Assembly: GCA_017620155.1 (NCBI GenBank)
Contig: JAFZQY010000071.1
Span: 60,542-124,541 of the forward strand
Direction of reading: 5' to 3'
Source: Lachnospiraceae bacterium
GTDB taxonomy: Bacteria > Bacillota > Clostridia > Lachnospirales > Lachnospiraceae
Length of the DNA: 64,000 nt
A program made the translations under genes and the position numbers. This document shows, in pieces, positions 7,007 to 15,470 of the stretch (its first letter is position 1; the number at the start of each line of letters is the position of its first letter). A model generated the notes under the pieces. That model was not told the DNA's origin and did not search any database. It was given only the letters and a program-made list of their open reading frames with translations.

Positions 7007-8284
7007 TTAGATAATAACAGGACTTATGCGGCATCCGTCGGTAACGCGGGTGCCGTATTTATTTGAGATGATCATGTCCGACAATCTGTCAGCGCGAATG
7101 GTCGCATCAAAAAGGGGAAGGACCTCGGGGGAAAGAAGGGAAGGAGCACCCGCCGCTTTGTTTATGATCGGGATTGCTGCGCTGCCCGCGATAGTATGCA
7201 TGAGTTCGGATGCCTCTGATCTAAAGCCCAGAAGCCTGGTATAAGGACAGGGGATCAGATCGCCGGTTAAGCTGCGGGTCATGTCCTTAAGTCCGAGAAT
7301 GCAGTGAAGCATGGCTCGGCTGATGCGTGTATATGTGAGTTCTTTGGTGCGCATGGAAGATATGAATTCGGACAGAACGAATGGCTTATCGGCGTTTCTG
7401 CATGCTGAGGCGGCATTCAGGAAACGGTTCGCGAGATCGGGATTCATATCCTGATATTCAGAGAGCTCCTCGGAAGTTACGGTGAGCAGGACATACTCTG
7501 CAAGAGCGCTCAGATCGTCTGTCGATAACGGGAAAGTCTTCCTGTATGCGGTTGACATAATATCAAAAACGGCGTCGGGCACGCATTCCGAAACAGTGCC
7601 GGGCATTGTATTGGTGCCGGGCACCATTTCCGCATTCGTGCCTGGCACCTCATCAGGCACCTCGTTAAGTGCTGCGCGTATAGCTTCAGCGGATGCATAT
7701 TCAGCAAGATCGGTATCATGATATCCCTTGCCTGTACGCAAAACGGCGACAGGCTTGATATCCGATCCGATCCTCTTGATGGCTTTGATATATTCGATAG
7801 CGAGTATATTGTTGGGAGATGATACCAGGTCCGAGTATTCGGGAAGAGCCCTGCTTCTTGCTGACGGGTAGGACAGCCCTTCTTTCAGACCTTCTTCAAG
7901 AGCCTTGAGATATTCGGCCGGCGGATAGATGAGCAGGCCTACGAGCTCCTCCATGCGGTCCGTATCATCGGATTCTGCTCCGAAGACCAGGCAGTCTGTA
8001 CATCCGAGAGAATTAAGTATGCTCACTCCTCCGAAAGCAAATGCCTCTGCAGTTGCGGTAGAGTAGGAGACCGGGAGTTCAAACACAGCATCCGCGCCGC
8101 ACTTTAATGCACTCTTTACGCGGTCATATTTGTACATGACAGCGATATCTCCGCGCTGGGTGAAAGATCCGCTCATCACGACTACGACCCGGTCGGCTCC
8201 GAGTACTTCTTTTGCATGCCTGATCAGATAGGCATGACCGTTATGAAATGGATTGAATTCTGCGATTATTCCTGCCACTTTCAT
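7007..8284 (-). CDS. tmcAL: tRNA(Met) cytidine acetate ligase
   Basis: TmcAL (YlbM family) uses ATP and acetate to make N4-acetylcytidine at the wobble position of elongator tRNA-Met. The 425-residue product starts MKVAGIIAEFNPFHNGH, with the nucleotidyltransferase HxGH motif at 14-17. SGSFTQRGD (38-46) and FGAESDD (101-107) are further family blocks. Between residues 208 and 236, where the family has a short variable linker, there is an insert with VPGT at 213-216 and 221-224 and MPGT at 227-230. It is encoded by palindromic DNA repeats (7596-7660). The gene converges with the PurF-like gene, leaving only 3 bases, and diverges from rex. Confidence 0.92.
   Translation of the reverse strand: MKVAGIIAEFNPFHNGHAYLIRHAKEVLGADRVVVVMSGSFTQRGDIAVMYKYDRVKSALKCGADAVFELPVSYSTATAEAFAFGGVSILNSLGCTDCLVFGAESDDTDRMEELVGLLIYPPAEYLKALEEGLKEGLSYPSARSRALPEYSDLVSSPNNILAIEYIKAIKRIGSDIKPVAVLRTGKGYHDTDLAEYASAEAIRAALNEVPDEVPGTNAEMVPGTNTMPGTVSECVPDAVFDIMSTAYRKTFPLSTDDLSALAEYVLLTVTSEELSEYQDMNPDLANRFLNAASACRNADKPFVLSEFISSMRTKELTYTRISRAMLHCILGLKDMTRSLTGDLIPCPYTRLLGFRSEASELMHTIAGSAAIPIINKAAGAPSLLSPEVLPLFDATIRADRLSDMIISNKYGTRVTDGCRISPVII
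7596..7660. repeat. array of GTGCCnGGCAC palindromes inside tmcAL
   Basis: Three units lie in 54 bases: GTGCCGGGCAT (7596-7606, imperfect), GGTGCCGGGCACC (7613-7625, perfect 6+1+6) and GTGCCTGGCAC (7638-7648, perfect 5+1+5). A degenerate half (CAGGCACC) follows at about 7653-7661. On the coding strand the units read Met/Val-Pro-Gly-Thr. The same 13-mer occurs at 1023-1035 and 59908-59950. Confidence 0.8.
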
Positions 8285-8409
8285 AGTGCAATCTTATCAT
8301 CACCCCATATGTTTGGCAAATAATTCACAAAGTGTCCCCGAAGTGGTAAGATTAGTATGATATTTTGGGTCAAAAAACATGCCAAAAACTGTTATCCGGA
8401 GGAAGAGAA

Positions 8410-9042
8410 TTGGAGAGTAAAGATATATCGCAGGCCGTCATCTCGCGCCTGCCCAGATATCACAGATTCTTAAGCGAACTCAAGGATCAGGGGATAGAGC
8501 GTATATCATCGGCTGACCTAAGCCGTCTTATGCATGTCACTGCCTCGCAGATCCGCCAGGACCTGAATAATTTCGGCGGTTTCGGACAGCAGGGATACGG
8601 ATATAACGTCGACTACCTCTACGAAGAGATCGGTCATATCCTGGGACTGGATACGAGACACAACCTGATCATAGTGGGTGCGGGTAATCTCGGACAGGCC
8701 CTTGCCAATTATGTGAATTTTGACAGAAGGGGATTCCATACCAAAGGGCTTTTTGATTCCGATCCGCATATGCAAGGCGTGCTGATAAGAAACATGCCGG
8801 TTCGTCCGATGTCCGAACTGGAGGACTTTATCAGGGAGAATTCCATCGACATAGCCGTTCTCACCATACCGAAAGAGGCTGCCGTCGATGTCGCGAACAG
8901 ACTGATAGCATGCGGGATCAAAGGCATATGGAATTTTGCACATATAGATCTTGATGTTCCGGACAATGTGCGTGTCGAGAATGTGCATCTGTCCGACAGC
9001 CTGATGAAGCTGTCATATAACTTAAGAGACCTGGAAGGTTGA
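8410..9042 (+). CDS. rex: redox-sensing transcriptional repressor Rex
   Basis: Rex binds NADH/NAD+ and represses fermentation and anaerobic metabolism genes when NADH is low. The 210-residue product has the N-terminal winged helix (ISQAVISRLPRYHRFL, then DLSRLMHVTASQIRQDL) and a Rossmann domain with GAGNLG at 90-95. The C-terminal part WNFAHIDLDVP is typical. I choose TTG at 8410 because GGAGGAAGAG lies just upstream and the sequence then starts MESKDISQ, as in other Rex proteins; the frame opens earlier at 8365. Rex, the coiled-coil gene and the NAD(P)HX-repair gene are tightly spaced, which suits a shared nicotinamide theme. Confidence 0.95.
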   Translation: MESKDISQAVISRLPRYHRFLSELKDQGIERISSADLSRLMHVTASQIRQDLNNFGGFGQQGYGYNVDYLYEEIGHILGLDTRHNLIIVGAGNLGQALANYVNFDRRGFHTKGLFDSDPHMQGVLIRNMPVRPMSELEDFIRENSIDIAVLTIPKEAAVDVANRLIACGIKGIWNFAHIDLDVPDNVRVENVHLSDSLMKLSYNLRDLEG

Positions 9043-9057
9043 TACGGGGGATTAACT

Positions 9058-9732
9058 ATGGCCGAAAAACAAAAAGAGTTCTTAAAAGCCCTCGAGGGGA
9101 AAAGGATACCGCCGCTCACGCTCGATAATAAATGGCACCAGCTTTTTGACGGCGGGGAGATACCTGCCGAGATCAAAGCGAAAGCCGATGAACTGAACGA
9201 GCTGCTCAAACAGCAGGGTAATATCAACAATGAAATGAAGAAAGTCAAGGCGCTCAAGAAGAAGCTTCTTGATGAGATGGTGCCTCTTGCCGATGATGCC
9301 GCATCAGGCATAGCTTCTGCGGAAAAGGAGATCGAGCAGCATAAGCGTCTCATCGAAGAGTGCAATGAGCATATCGATGAATATCAGGACCAGCTTCTTG
9401 ATTTTCCCCATCTTATAGATCATGTGAACAGGGATCTGATGCTCATGACCATGGAGGACTGTTATGACCGCCTCAAGGAGAACAACAAGGAGATCATCGA
9501 GATAGGAAACTGGATCGATGAGTTCCGCAAGGAACTCAAGAAAAATGTGGTCCGTAAGCAGGACCGAGAACTTGCTAATCACAGGCTGTACTCATATATG
9601 CACGACATATTCGGGACCGAGGTAATCGAGATCTTCGACATGGAATATATTCCGACCGGCTTAAAGGCTCCCGGACAGACTGCAAAAGAAAACTCTGCAA
9701 ATCAAGGCGATAATGCCGAAAACAAAACCTGA
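9058..9732 (+). CDS. coiled-coil protein of unknown function
   Basis: The 224-residue protein is strongly charged and helical. Residues 40-115 and 128-165 look like coiled coil (for example AEKEIEQHKRLIEE), preceded by a short conserved-looking start KRIPPLTLDNKWHQLF. The Asn/Gln-rich tail looks disordered. No membrane segment or catalytic motif is seen. A GGGGGA site lies 15 bases after rex, and the next gene begins 2 bases after its stop. It sits between rex and nnr, but a role in redox control is only inference. Confidence 0.75.
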   Translation: MAEKQKEFLKALEGKRIPPLTLDNKWHQLFDGGEIPAEIKAKADELNELLKQQGNINNEMKKVKALKKKLLDEMVPLADDAASGIASAEKEIEQHKRLIEECNEHIDEYQDQLLDFPHLIDHVNRDLMLMTMEDCYDRLKENNKEIIEIGNWIDEFRKELKKNVVRKQDRELANHRLYSYMHDIFGTEVIEIFDMEYIPTGLKAPGQTAKENSANQGDNAENKT

Positions 9733-9734
9733 TC

Positions 9735-11282
9735 ATGGAATATATAGTTACATCCGAAGAAATGCGTGCTTTCGACGCATATACGATAAACGAACTGGGC
9801 GTACCGGGCATAGTCCTCATGGAGAGGGCGGCTGCGGGCGTTTGTTCCCATATGCTGTCAAATGAGCCGGACAGGATTAAGGACGCACACGTACTCGTCC
9901 TGTGCGGAACGGGCAATAACGGAGGCGATGGGCTGGTACTTGCCAGACTGCTTCATCAGAAGCATATCGCAGTCGATGTGATCCTGGTCGGAGATCAGTC
10001 TAAAGCATCGGAATTAAACCGGCAGGAACAGCAGATCCTGGAAAACTACGGCGTTTTCATAAACCGTACGGAAGCAGGAAAAATCAATGAATCAATATGT
10101 TCCGCCGGGTATCGTTATGATGTGATCGTAGATGCTCTTTTCGGCATAGGCCTAAGCAGGCCGCTTGAAGGAGACTACGCCGCTCTGACTGAGTTCATCA
10201 ATTCCTATGATGCATTCGTCTATGCGATGGATGTTCCTTCCGGGCTCATGACGGACGGAGGCGGGACGGGATATCCGTGTATAAGGGCCGACGTAACATA
10301 TACATTCGGATTTGTGAAGCTTGGCCTCATCACATATCCCGGTGGGGAATTCAGCGGCGAAGTGGTATGCATCGATATGGGCATAGATGAATTCAGTATG
10401 GGGCGAACCAGACCCGTGTATAAGAGGATTACAGACAGAAGTGAGATCGACTGGCCCGTTCGTATTGATTTTGCCAATAAAGGAACATACGGTAAGCTTC
10501 TCGTGATCGCGGGCAGCAAAGAGATATACGGCGCCGCTTATATGGCTGCCAAGGCCGCGTTTGCGATGGGCGCAGGGATGGTCAGGATAGTCACGCATTC
10601 CGATAACAGAATCGCACTTGAGACGGCTCTCCCGGAAGCAATGTACACTTTTTACGATGACGATACTTCCGACGAAGAACTCAGAGAGAAGTTAAAAGGC
10701 CTGTACGGATGGGCAGACGGCATTCTCGCAGGCCCCGGTATAGGAACGGGACATACCGGTGATGTGCTGGTTCGCTCGATCTTATATGATACGGGTCGGC
10801 AGGTATTATTTGATGCCGATGCGATCAGGATCATTGCCGATAATGACGAATACCGGCAAAGAATAATTGATCAGAAGGACAGGACTGTGATCATGACTCC
10901 GCATATGGGCGAGTATGCGTACCTGACACATACGGATATATTTGATGCAAAAGAGCATATGGCGGAGGCAGTAAAAAAGACCGCAGACGAGCTCGGCATA
11001 TCGATCATATGCAAGGATGCGCGCAGCCTGATCGCGTCTGTAAGGGGCCCTGAGATATATGTGAACTGTTCGGGAAATGACGGGATGGCTACGGCCGGGA
11101 GCGGAGATGTGCTCTCGGGAATGTGCGCCGTACTCATGATACAGCTGCTTGATAAGTTCGAAGCCTGCGCTTATGCCGCATATCTTCACGGACTTGCCGG
11201 TGATGATGCGGCGGACAGATGCGGAAAAAACGGCATGACGGCGTCGGACATAATTGATTCCATACAGACTGTCATCGGATAA
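9735..11282 (+). CDS. nnr: bifunctional NAD(P)HX epimerase / ADP-dependent NAD(P)HX dehydratase
   Basis: Repairs hydrated NADH and NADPH. The 515-residue protein fuses an N-terminal YjeF-type epimerase (about 1-215; CGTGNNGGDGLVLARLL at 58-73, DALFGIGLSRP at 133-143) to a C-terminal ribokinase-like dehydratase (about 245-512). The latter shows VIAGS at 257-261, LAGPGIG at 331-337, DADAIRII at 360-367, MTPHMGEYA at 387-395 and the nucleotide-binding GMATAGSGDVLSG at 450-462. All key blocks are intact. It begins 2 bases after the coiled-coil gene and has no clear ribosome-binding site, implying translational coupling. Confidence 0.95.
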   Translation: MEYIVTSEEMRAFDAYTINELGVPGIVLMERAAAGVCSHMLSNEPDRIKDAHVLVLCGTGNNGGDGLVLARLLHQKHIAVDVILVGDQSKASELNRQEQQILENYGVFINRTEAGKINESICSAGYRYDVIVDALFGIGLSRPLEGDYAALTEFINSYDAFVYAMDVPSGLMTDGGGTGYPCIRADVTYTFGFVKLGLITYPGGEFSGEVVCIDMGIDEFSMGRTRPVYKRITDRSEIDWPVRIDFANKGTYGKLLVIAGSKEIYGAAYMAAKAAFAMGAGMVRIVTHSDNRIALETALPEAMYTFYDDDTSDEELREKLKGLYGWADGILAGPGIGTGHTGDVLVRSILYDTGRQVLFDADAIRIIADNDEYRQRIIDQKDRTVIMTPHMGEYAYLTHTDIFDAKEHMAEAVKKTADELGISIICKDARSLIASVRGPEIYVNCSGNDGMATAGSGDVLSGMCAVLMIQLLDKFEACAYAAYLHGLAGDDAADRCGKNGMTASDIIDSIQTVIG

Positions 11283-11295
11283 GGACTAAACAGAA

Positions 11296-12489
11296 ATGAA
11301 ACCTGAAGAATACTCAAATATCAAAAGAGGCTACGCCCTCATAGACATGGATGCCATAAGAAACAATGTGGACGTGATGTATCAATCTCTGGCATCCGGG
11401 ACACGGATGATACTCGTCATCAAAACTGACGGTTACGGACACGGTTCTGTCCCCATTGCGCATATGTATGATCAGGATGACCGGATATGGGGATATGCGG
11501 TGGCCTGTCCCGAAGAAGCATATGATCTGCGCGATGCAGGGATACATAAGCCCATCCTGATACTCGGATATACATTTGATTATGCTTATGAAGACATTGT
11601 AAGGCTTGATATCAGACCTGCGGTTTTCACCGAAGAGATGCTGGACGGTTTAGCCGAAGCGTCGCGCAGGGTCGGCAAAAAGGCCAAGATCCATATAAAG
11701 GTCGATACGGGCATGAGCCGCATAGGCATAAGACCCGATGATACGGGACTTGCTTTTGTAAAAAAGGCAATGTCATGCGAGGGATTGGAGATCGAGGGCA
11801 TATTTACTCATTTTGCCAGAGCCGATGAGACGGACAAAAAATATGCATACAGACAGCTGGAACTGTTTAAGAACTTCACCGCCCGCATACGCGATGAACT
11901 CGGCTTCGACATAGAGCTTAAGCATTGTTCCAATTCGGCCGGGATCATGGAGATGCCCGAAGCCAATATGGACATAGTACGTGCCGGGATCACTCTTTAC
12001 GGGCTATGGCCGTCCGATGAAGTTGATCATTCCCGGATGGCGTTTAAACCCGTGATGAGCCTTATAAGCCATATAGTTTATGTCAAAGAAGTGGAGGCCG
12101 GAACACAGATAAGCTATGGCGGGACCTATATTGCACCTGATAAGCGCCTGATAGCCACCGTACCCGTGGGATACGGAGACGGATATCCGAGGATGCTCTC
12201 CGGTAAAGGCGAGGTTCTGGTAAAGGGAAAGAGAGCCCCGATCTGCGGCCGGGTATGCATGGACCAGTTCATGATAGATGTCACGGATATCCCTGAAGTC
12301 AAGACGGGAGATAAGGTCACTCTTATAGGTTTTGATGCGGATGAACATATCTCCATGGAGGAGATCGGGGACATATCCGGCAGATTCAACTACGAACTGG
12401 CCTGTGATGTCGGCAAACGCATTCCCAGAGTCTATGTTTCGGGTGGAGATGTGGAGGATATAATCCTTGATAGACGAAGCATAAAATGA
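11296..12489 (+). CDS. alr: alanine racemase
   Basis: A PLP enzyme converting L- to D-alanine for peptidoglycan. The 397-residue protein has the PLP lysine Lys43 in VIKTDGYGHG (usually VVKANAYGHG) and the second catalytic base Tyr274 in SYGGTY. VDTGMSRIG (137-145) and VGYGDGYPR (291-299) are also diagnostic. It follows nnr by 13 bases with an AAGGA site, so it is in the same operon; nnr-alr adjacency is common in Firmicutes. Confidence 0.96.
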   Translation: MKPEEYSNIKRGYALIDMDAIRNNVDVMYQSLASGTRMILVIKTDGYGHGSVPIAHMYDQDDRIWGYAVACPEEAYDLRDAGIHKPILILGYTFDYAYEDIVRLDIRPAVFTEEMLDGLAEASRRVGKKAKIHIKVDTGMSRIGIRPDDTGLAFVKKAMSCEGLEIEGIFTHFARADETDKKYAYRQLELFKNFTARIRDELGFDIELKHCSNSAGIMEMPEANMDIVRAGITLYGLWPSDEVDHSRMAFKPVMSLISHIVYVKEVEAGTQISYGGTYIAPDKRLIATVPVGYGDGYPRMLSGKGEVLVKGKRAPICGRVCMDQFMIDVTDIPEVKTGDKVTLIGFDADEHISMEEIGDISGRFNYELACDVGKRIPRVYVSGGDVEDIILDRRSIK

Positions 12490-12495
12490 TAAAAT
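12467..12495 (+). promoter_or_regulatory. candidate promoter for the YebC-family gene
   Basis: TTGATA (12467-12472), a 17-base spacer and TAAAAT (12490-12495) at the very end of alr. The start would lie near 12502, giving a leader of about 70 bases that contains the hairpin at 12518-12550. Confidence 0.4.
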
Positions 12496-12517
12496 AAATT
12501 GTTATGATTAAGTATAA

Positions 12518-12550
12518 AATGCGCTTTTTATGGGCATCATAAAACGCATT
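12518..12550 (+). other. hairpin between alr and the YebC-family gene
   Basis: Arms AATGCG..TTTTATG and CATAAAA..CGCATT pair over 13 bases with a two-base bulge and loop GGCAT. No clean T-run follows (ATTATTATC), so it could be a weak alr terminator or a leader structure of the next gene. Confidence 0.45.
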
Positions 12551-12574
12551 ATTATCACAGTTAAGGAGTAGGAT

Positions 12575-13303
12575 ATGTCAGGACATTCAAAATTTGCAAA
12601 CATCAAACATAAGAAAGAGAAAAACGACGCGGCAAAAGGAAAGATCTTTACCATAATCGGCCGTGAGATCGCCGTAGCCGTAAAAGAAGGCGGACCCGAT
12701 CCGTCCAACAACTTCAAGCTCGCTCAGGTCATCGCCAAGGCAAAAGCCAATAATGTGCCTAACGATACGATAGAGAGAGGCATCAAGAAAGCATCCGGTG
12801 AGAACGGAGGCGCAGATTACAAGTACATGACTTATGAAGGATACGGTCCCAACGGTATCGCGATCATAGTTGATGCGCTTACGGACAATATCAACCGTAC
12901 GGCAGCCAATGTAAGAAGTGCTTTTACCAAGGGACAGGGCAATGTCGGAACACCGGGCTGCGTGTCCTTCATGTTCGATAAGAAAGGCCAGATCATCATA
13001 GACCGTGAAGAATGCGAAATGGAACCCGATGATCTGATGATGATAGCTCTCGATGCGGGAGCCGATGATTTTGTAGAGGAAGAGGACAGCTTTGAGATAC
13101 TTACCGATCCCGATGCTTTTGCAGGAGTGGTAGAAGCCCTCGAAGCAAACAATATCGCTTCGGTCAGCGCTGAGGTTACCATGATTCCCCAGAACTATGT
13201 AACGCTGACAGATGAAACGGCCATCAAGAACCTCACACGCATTCTGGATCTGCTGGAAGAGGACGATGACGTTCAGGCCGTATACCACAATTGGGACGAA
13301 TGA
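12575..13303 (+). CDS. YebC/PmpR (TACO1) family protein
   Basis: The 242-residue product starts MSGHSKFANIKHKKEKNDAAKG, the hallmark of this family, followed by the conserved NVPNDTIERGIKKASG and TDNINRTAANVR. Members were long annotated as DNA-binding transcription regulators; some have more recently been tied to translation of proline-rich stretches. The next gene encodes a tract rich in Pro-Ala, an interesting but unproven coincidence. A TAAGGAG site precedes the ATG. Confidence 0.94.
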   Translation: MSGHSKFANIKHKKEKNDAAKGKIFTIIGREIAVAVKEGGPDPSNNFKLAQVIAKAKANNVPNDTIERGIKKASGENGGADYKYMTYEGYGPNGIAIIVDALTDNINRTAANVRSAFTKGQGNVGTPGCVSFMFDKKGQIIIDREECEMEPDDLMMIALDAGADDFVEEEDSFEILTDPDAFAGVVEALEANNIASVSAEVTMIPQNYVTLTDETAIKNLTRILDLLEEDDDVQAVYHNWDE

Positions 13304-13311
13304 TTTAAGAC

Positions 13312-15441
13312 ATGCTGTTCAGAAGGAAACTGATCACTAACTTCATCTGGATCATTGCCATGATCACGATCGTCGTGATCGGTGCTCAGTATGCCTTTTT
13401 ATACGGCATTGACTTTCTTTTTGCAGGAGAAAATAACTATCTGGCAGAACTTGTCAGCATATCCTATAAGGCTTTGGATGTAGGGCTGCTGATCTGGATA
13501 GTTATTTTTCTTGTGGTCTGTATCGTACTTTTCCTGATCCTCAGAGCGATAGTTCAGGCGATCAAAGCAAAGCACGAAGCCAAGCCCTCGACCGTCGGAC
13601 TCATACGCATACTGCTCGTATGCGCGGTGTTTATCAGTGCGATCATCTACAGGGGCAGCATCCTGATCTCATCGGGAGCCGTAATACTTTCGGATTCGAC
13701 ATTCTATGATGCGGCAGCAGGCCTCTTTACTGATTCAGCCGGGATCGGCGATCTGGCTGTACACGGAGCATCATACATATATCTGATGCTTTTGAACTTC
13801 GTGATGCAGTTTCTCGGAGACCGGGTGGTTGCGGTCGTTCTGCTTCAGATAGTCATACAGATCTTAACCATCATTTTGGTTTTTGCGGCATTCAGGAGAC
13901 TGGTCAATTTCTGCACGGGATTTATAGCGGCACTCTCGCTCACCGTGCTGCCGTTATATACATCCAAGATCTTCACGTCGAGTCCGGGATGCTTTGTGGC
14001 ATTGCTGGTCGTTTTTGCGATATATCTCATCAGCCTGTTCATGACCATAAAAGGCGGAGCGTTCAAGATCGTCAGCGGCCTGATCATAGGACTGATCATC
14101 GGATACCTGACATATATGGATATCCTGTGCGCCTTTGCACTGGTTGTCTGGTTCTTTGCTCTTATGTATGAGATCGGAGATGAAGAAAGGCACAAGTTCC
14201 TTGCCGGCTATCTGCTTCTTCTGCTCGGAGTGGTGATAGGACTCGCGTTAAGCCTGTGCATGGACGGCGGATTTGATCCCGACGGCATAGATATTGCCGT
14301 AAGAACCTGGGTAAAAGTAAATACCATCAACATCATTCCCGAATACGCGCTTATAGATCCCGCCCTCGGACTATCGTGTCTGATACAGTGCATGGTAATG
14401 GTCGGAGTGGGATCCTGGACGATACTGGGTACCCTCGGGCGTGACCGGGTTGAATATGAACTTCCCTGGATATTGATGTTCATATTTGCGATCACTCCGA
14501 TGACGCGTACCGGTTATCTGCATGATAATGTTCCGGCTCTCATCGTATATCTGGTTCTGGCAGGAGCCGGAATCTCGGCGCTGTTTGCCGAACGCGCTGA
14601 AGAACCCGATGAAGAAGAGGAAGAAGTAGAGGATGATGAGTCTTCGGAAGATGAGGACAATCCTGCGAATGAGGTGGTATTTGAAGCACTCGAAGAGCCG
14701 GAGACCGTAAGCGCCTCAGAGCCCGCGCCCGGCCCTGCACCGGCACCTGAATCCGCAGAGGCACCCACTCATGCGCCTGCACCTTCGCAGGCATCTGCAC
14801 AGGCACCCACGCATACGCCCTCGCCTGCACCGGCGCCTGCATCCGCACCGGTACCGGTTACGGCCGTAATGGATGATGACGCTGATTTCACCGATCATAA
14901 GGACGGCGCCTCAGACGGTCATGACAACGGACTGGATAAGGATAACTGGGCAAAAAAGATATCCCCCGATGATTTCGATGATGTCGAGTTCGAGAAGATC
15001 GATGATGATGCCGAACAGGAAGTACTGCCCACATCCATATCATGGGCCAGCATCAAGGCTCTGGATGACGAGGATAACAGCCCGAAAGAGATCGAAGATA
15101 TCAGAGATCTCCTTGAAGATGATATAAGAGAGGAAGTATATATACCCGATCAGGAGCCTGCGCACGAAAGCGGGCAGGATTTCGAAAAGGAATCCGGGTC
15201 TGATGTAAAGACCGGACACGATGCAGTTAAAGCGGCAGAGGAAAAGCCCGCATACGATCCCGAGACCACGCAGGTTGACGATCTTCCCGGCATGGTCCCC
15301 AACCCGCTTCCGCTTCCCGCCAAAAAGAAACAGTCGGAGATGGATTATGATCTGGCCGATGATGATTTTGACGATGATGAAGACGATCTTGACTGGGATG
15401 ATTTGGACGGCGATGACGGTGATGATGATTTCGATATCTGA
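13312..15441 (+). CDS. large multi-pass membrane protein with acidic and Pro/Ala-rich C-terminal tail
   Basis: A 709-residue protein. Residues 1-430 contain about ten or eleven hydrophobic helices with a short basic loop after the second (AIKAKHEAKP). The topology recalls GT-C type glycosyltransferases, but no catalytic motif can be named. The remainder is soluble and probably disordered: an acidic block (DEEEEEVEDDE), a Pro-Ala-rich stretch (about 470-518), then a mixed acidic region ending in a run of Asp (last 30 residues more than half Asp). The ATG is 8 bases after the YebC-family stop and lacks a good ribosome-binding site. It precedes ftsK by 29 bases. Function unknown. Confidence 0.8.
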   Translation: MLFRRKLITNFIWIIAMITIVVIGAQYAFLYGIDFLFAGENNYLAELVSISYKALDVGLLIWIVIFLVVCIVLFLILRAIVQAIKAKHEAKPSTVGLIRILLVCAVFISAIIYRGSILISSGAVILSDSTFYDAAAGLFTDSAGIGDLAVHGASYIYLMLLNFVMQFLGDRVVAVVLLQIVIQILTIILVFAAFRRLVNFCTGFIAALSLTVLPLYTSKIFTSSPGCFVALLVVFAIYLISLFMTIKGGAFKIVSGLIIGLIIGYLTYMDILCAFALVVWFFALMYEIGDEERHKFLAGYLLLLLGVVIGLALSLCMDGGFDPDGIDIAVRTWVKVNTINIIPEYALIDPALGLSCLIQCMVMVGVGSWTILGTLGRDRVEYELPWILMFIFAITPMTRTGYLHDNVPALIVYLVLAGAGISALFAERAEEPDEEEEEVEDDESSEDEDNPANEVVFEALEEPETVSASEPAPGPAPAPESAEAPTHAPAPSQASAQAPTHTPSPAPAPASAPVPVTAVMDDDADFTDHKDGASDGHDNGLDKDNWAKKISPDDFDDVEFEKIDDDAEQEVLPTSISWASIKALDDEDNSPKEIEDIRDLLEDDIREEVYIPDQEPAHESGQDFEKESGSDVKTGHDAVKAAEEKPAYDPETTQVDDLPGMVPNPLPLPAKKKQSEMDYDLADDDFDDDEDDLDWDDLDGDDGDDDFDI

Positions 15442-15470
15442 TCGCATCGTTCATCCGATATACAGATACG

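Noticed and set aside
8320-8362. Rex operator or promoter in the tmcAL-rex divergent gap
   Set aside because: Only half-site similarity (TTCACAA) and a TATGAT with no well-spaced -35 box are present; not enough to call.
8365-8409. Upstream extension of rex
   Set aside because: The ribosome-binding site GGAGGAAGAG lies inside this extension and points to TTG at 8410.
12587-13288. 233-codon minus-strand frame opposite the YebC-family gene
   Set aside because: The plus-strand protein is an unmistakable YebC-family member; the reverse frame is a codon-bias shadow.
14700-14860. Possible tandem DNA repeat (CCTGCACCGGCACCTG-like units)
   Set aside because: The units are irregular and follow the Pro-Ala codon pattern; no fixed period was found, and the 13-base palindrome is not present.
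14514-14898. Arg/Ser-rich minus-strand frames with repeat-like peptides
   Set aside because: They are the complement of the Pro/Ala- and acid-rich tail of the membrane protein and carry no start or family signal.
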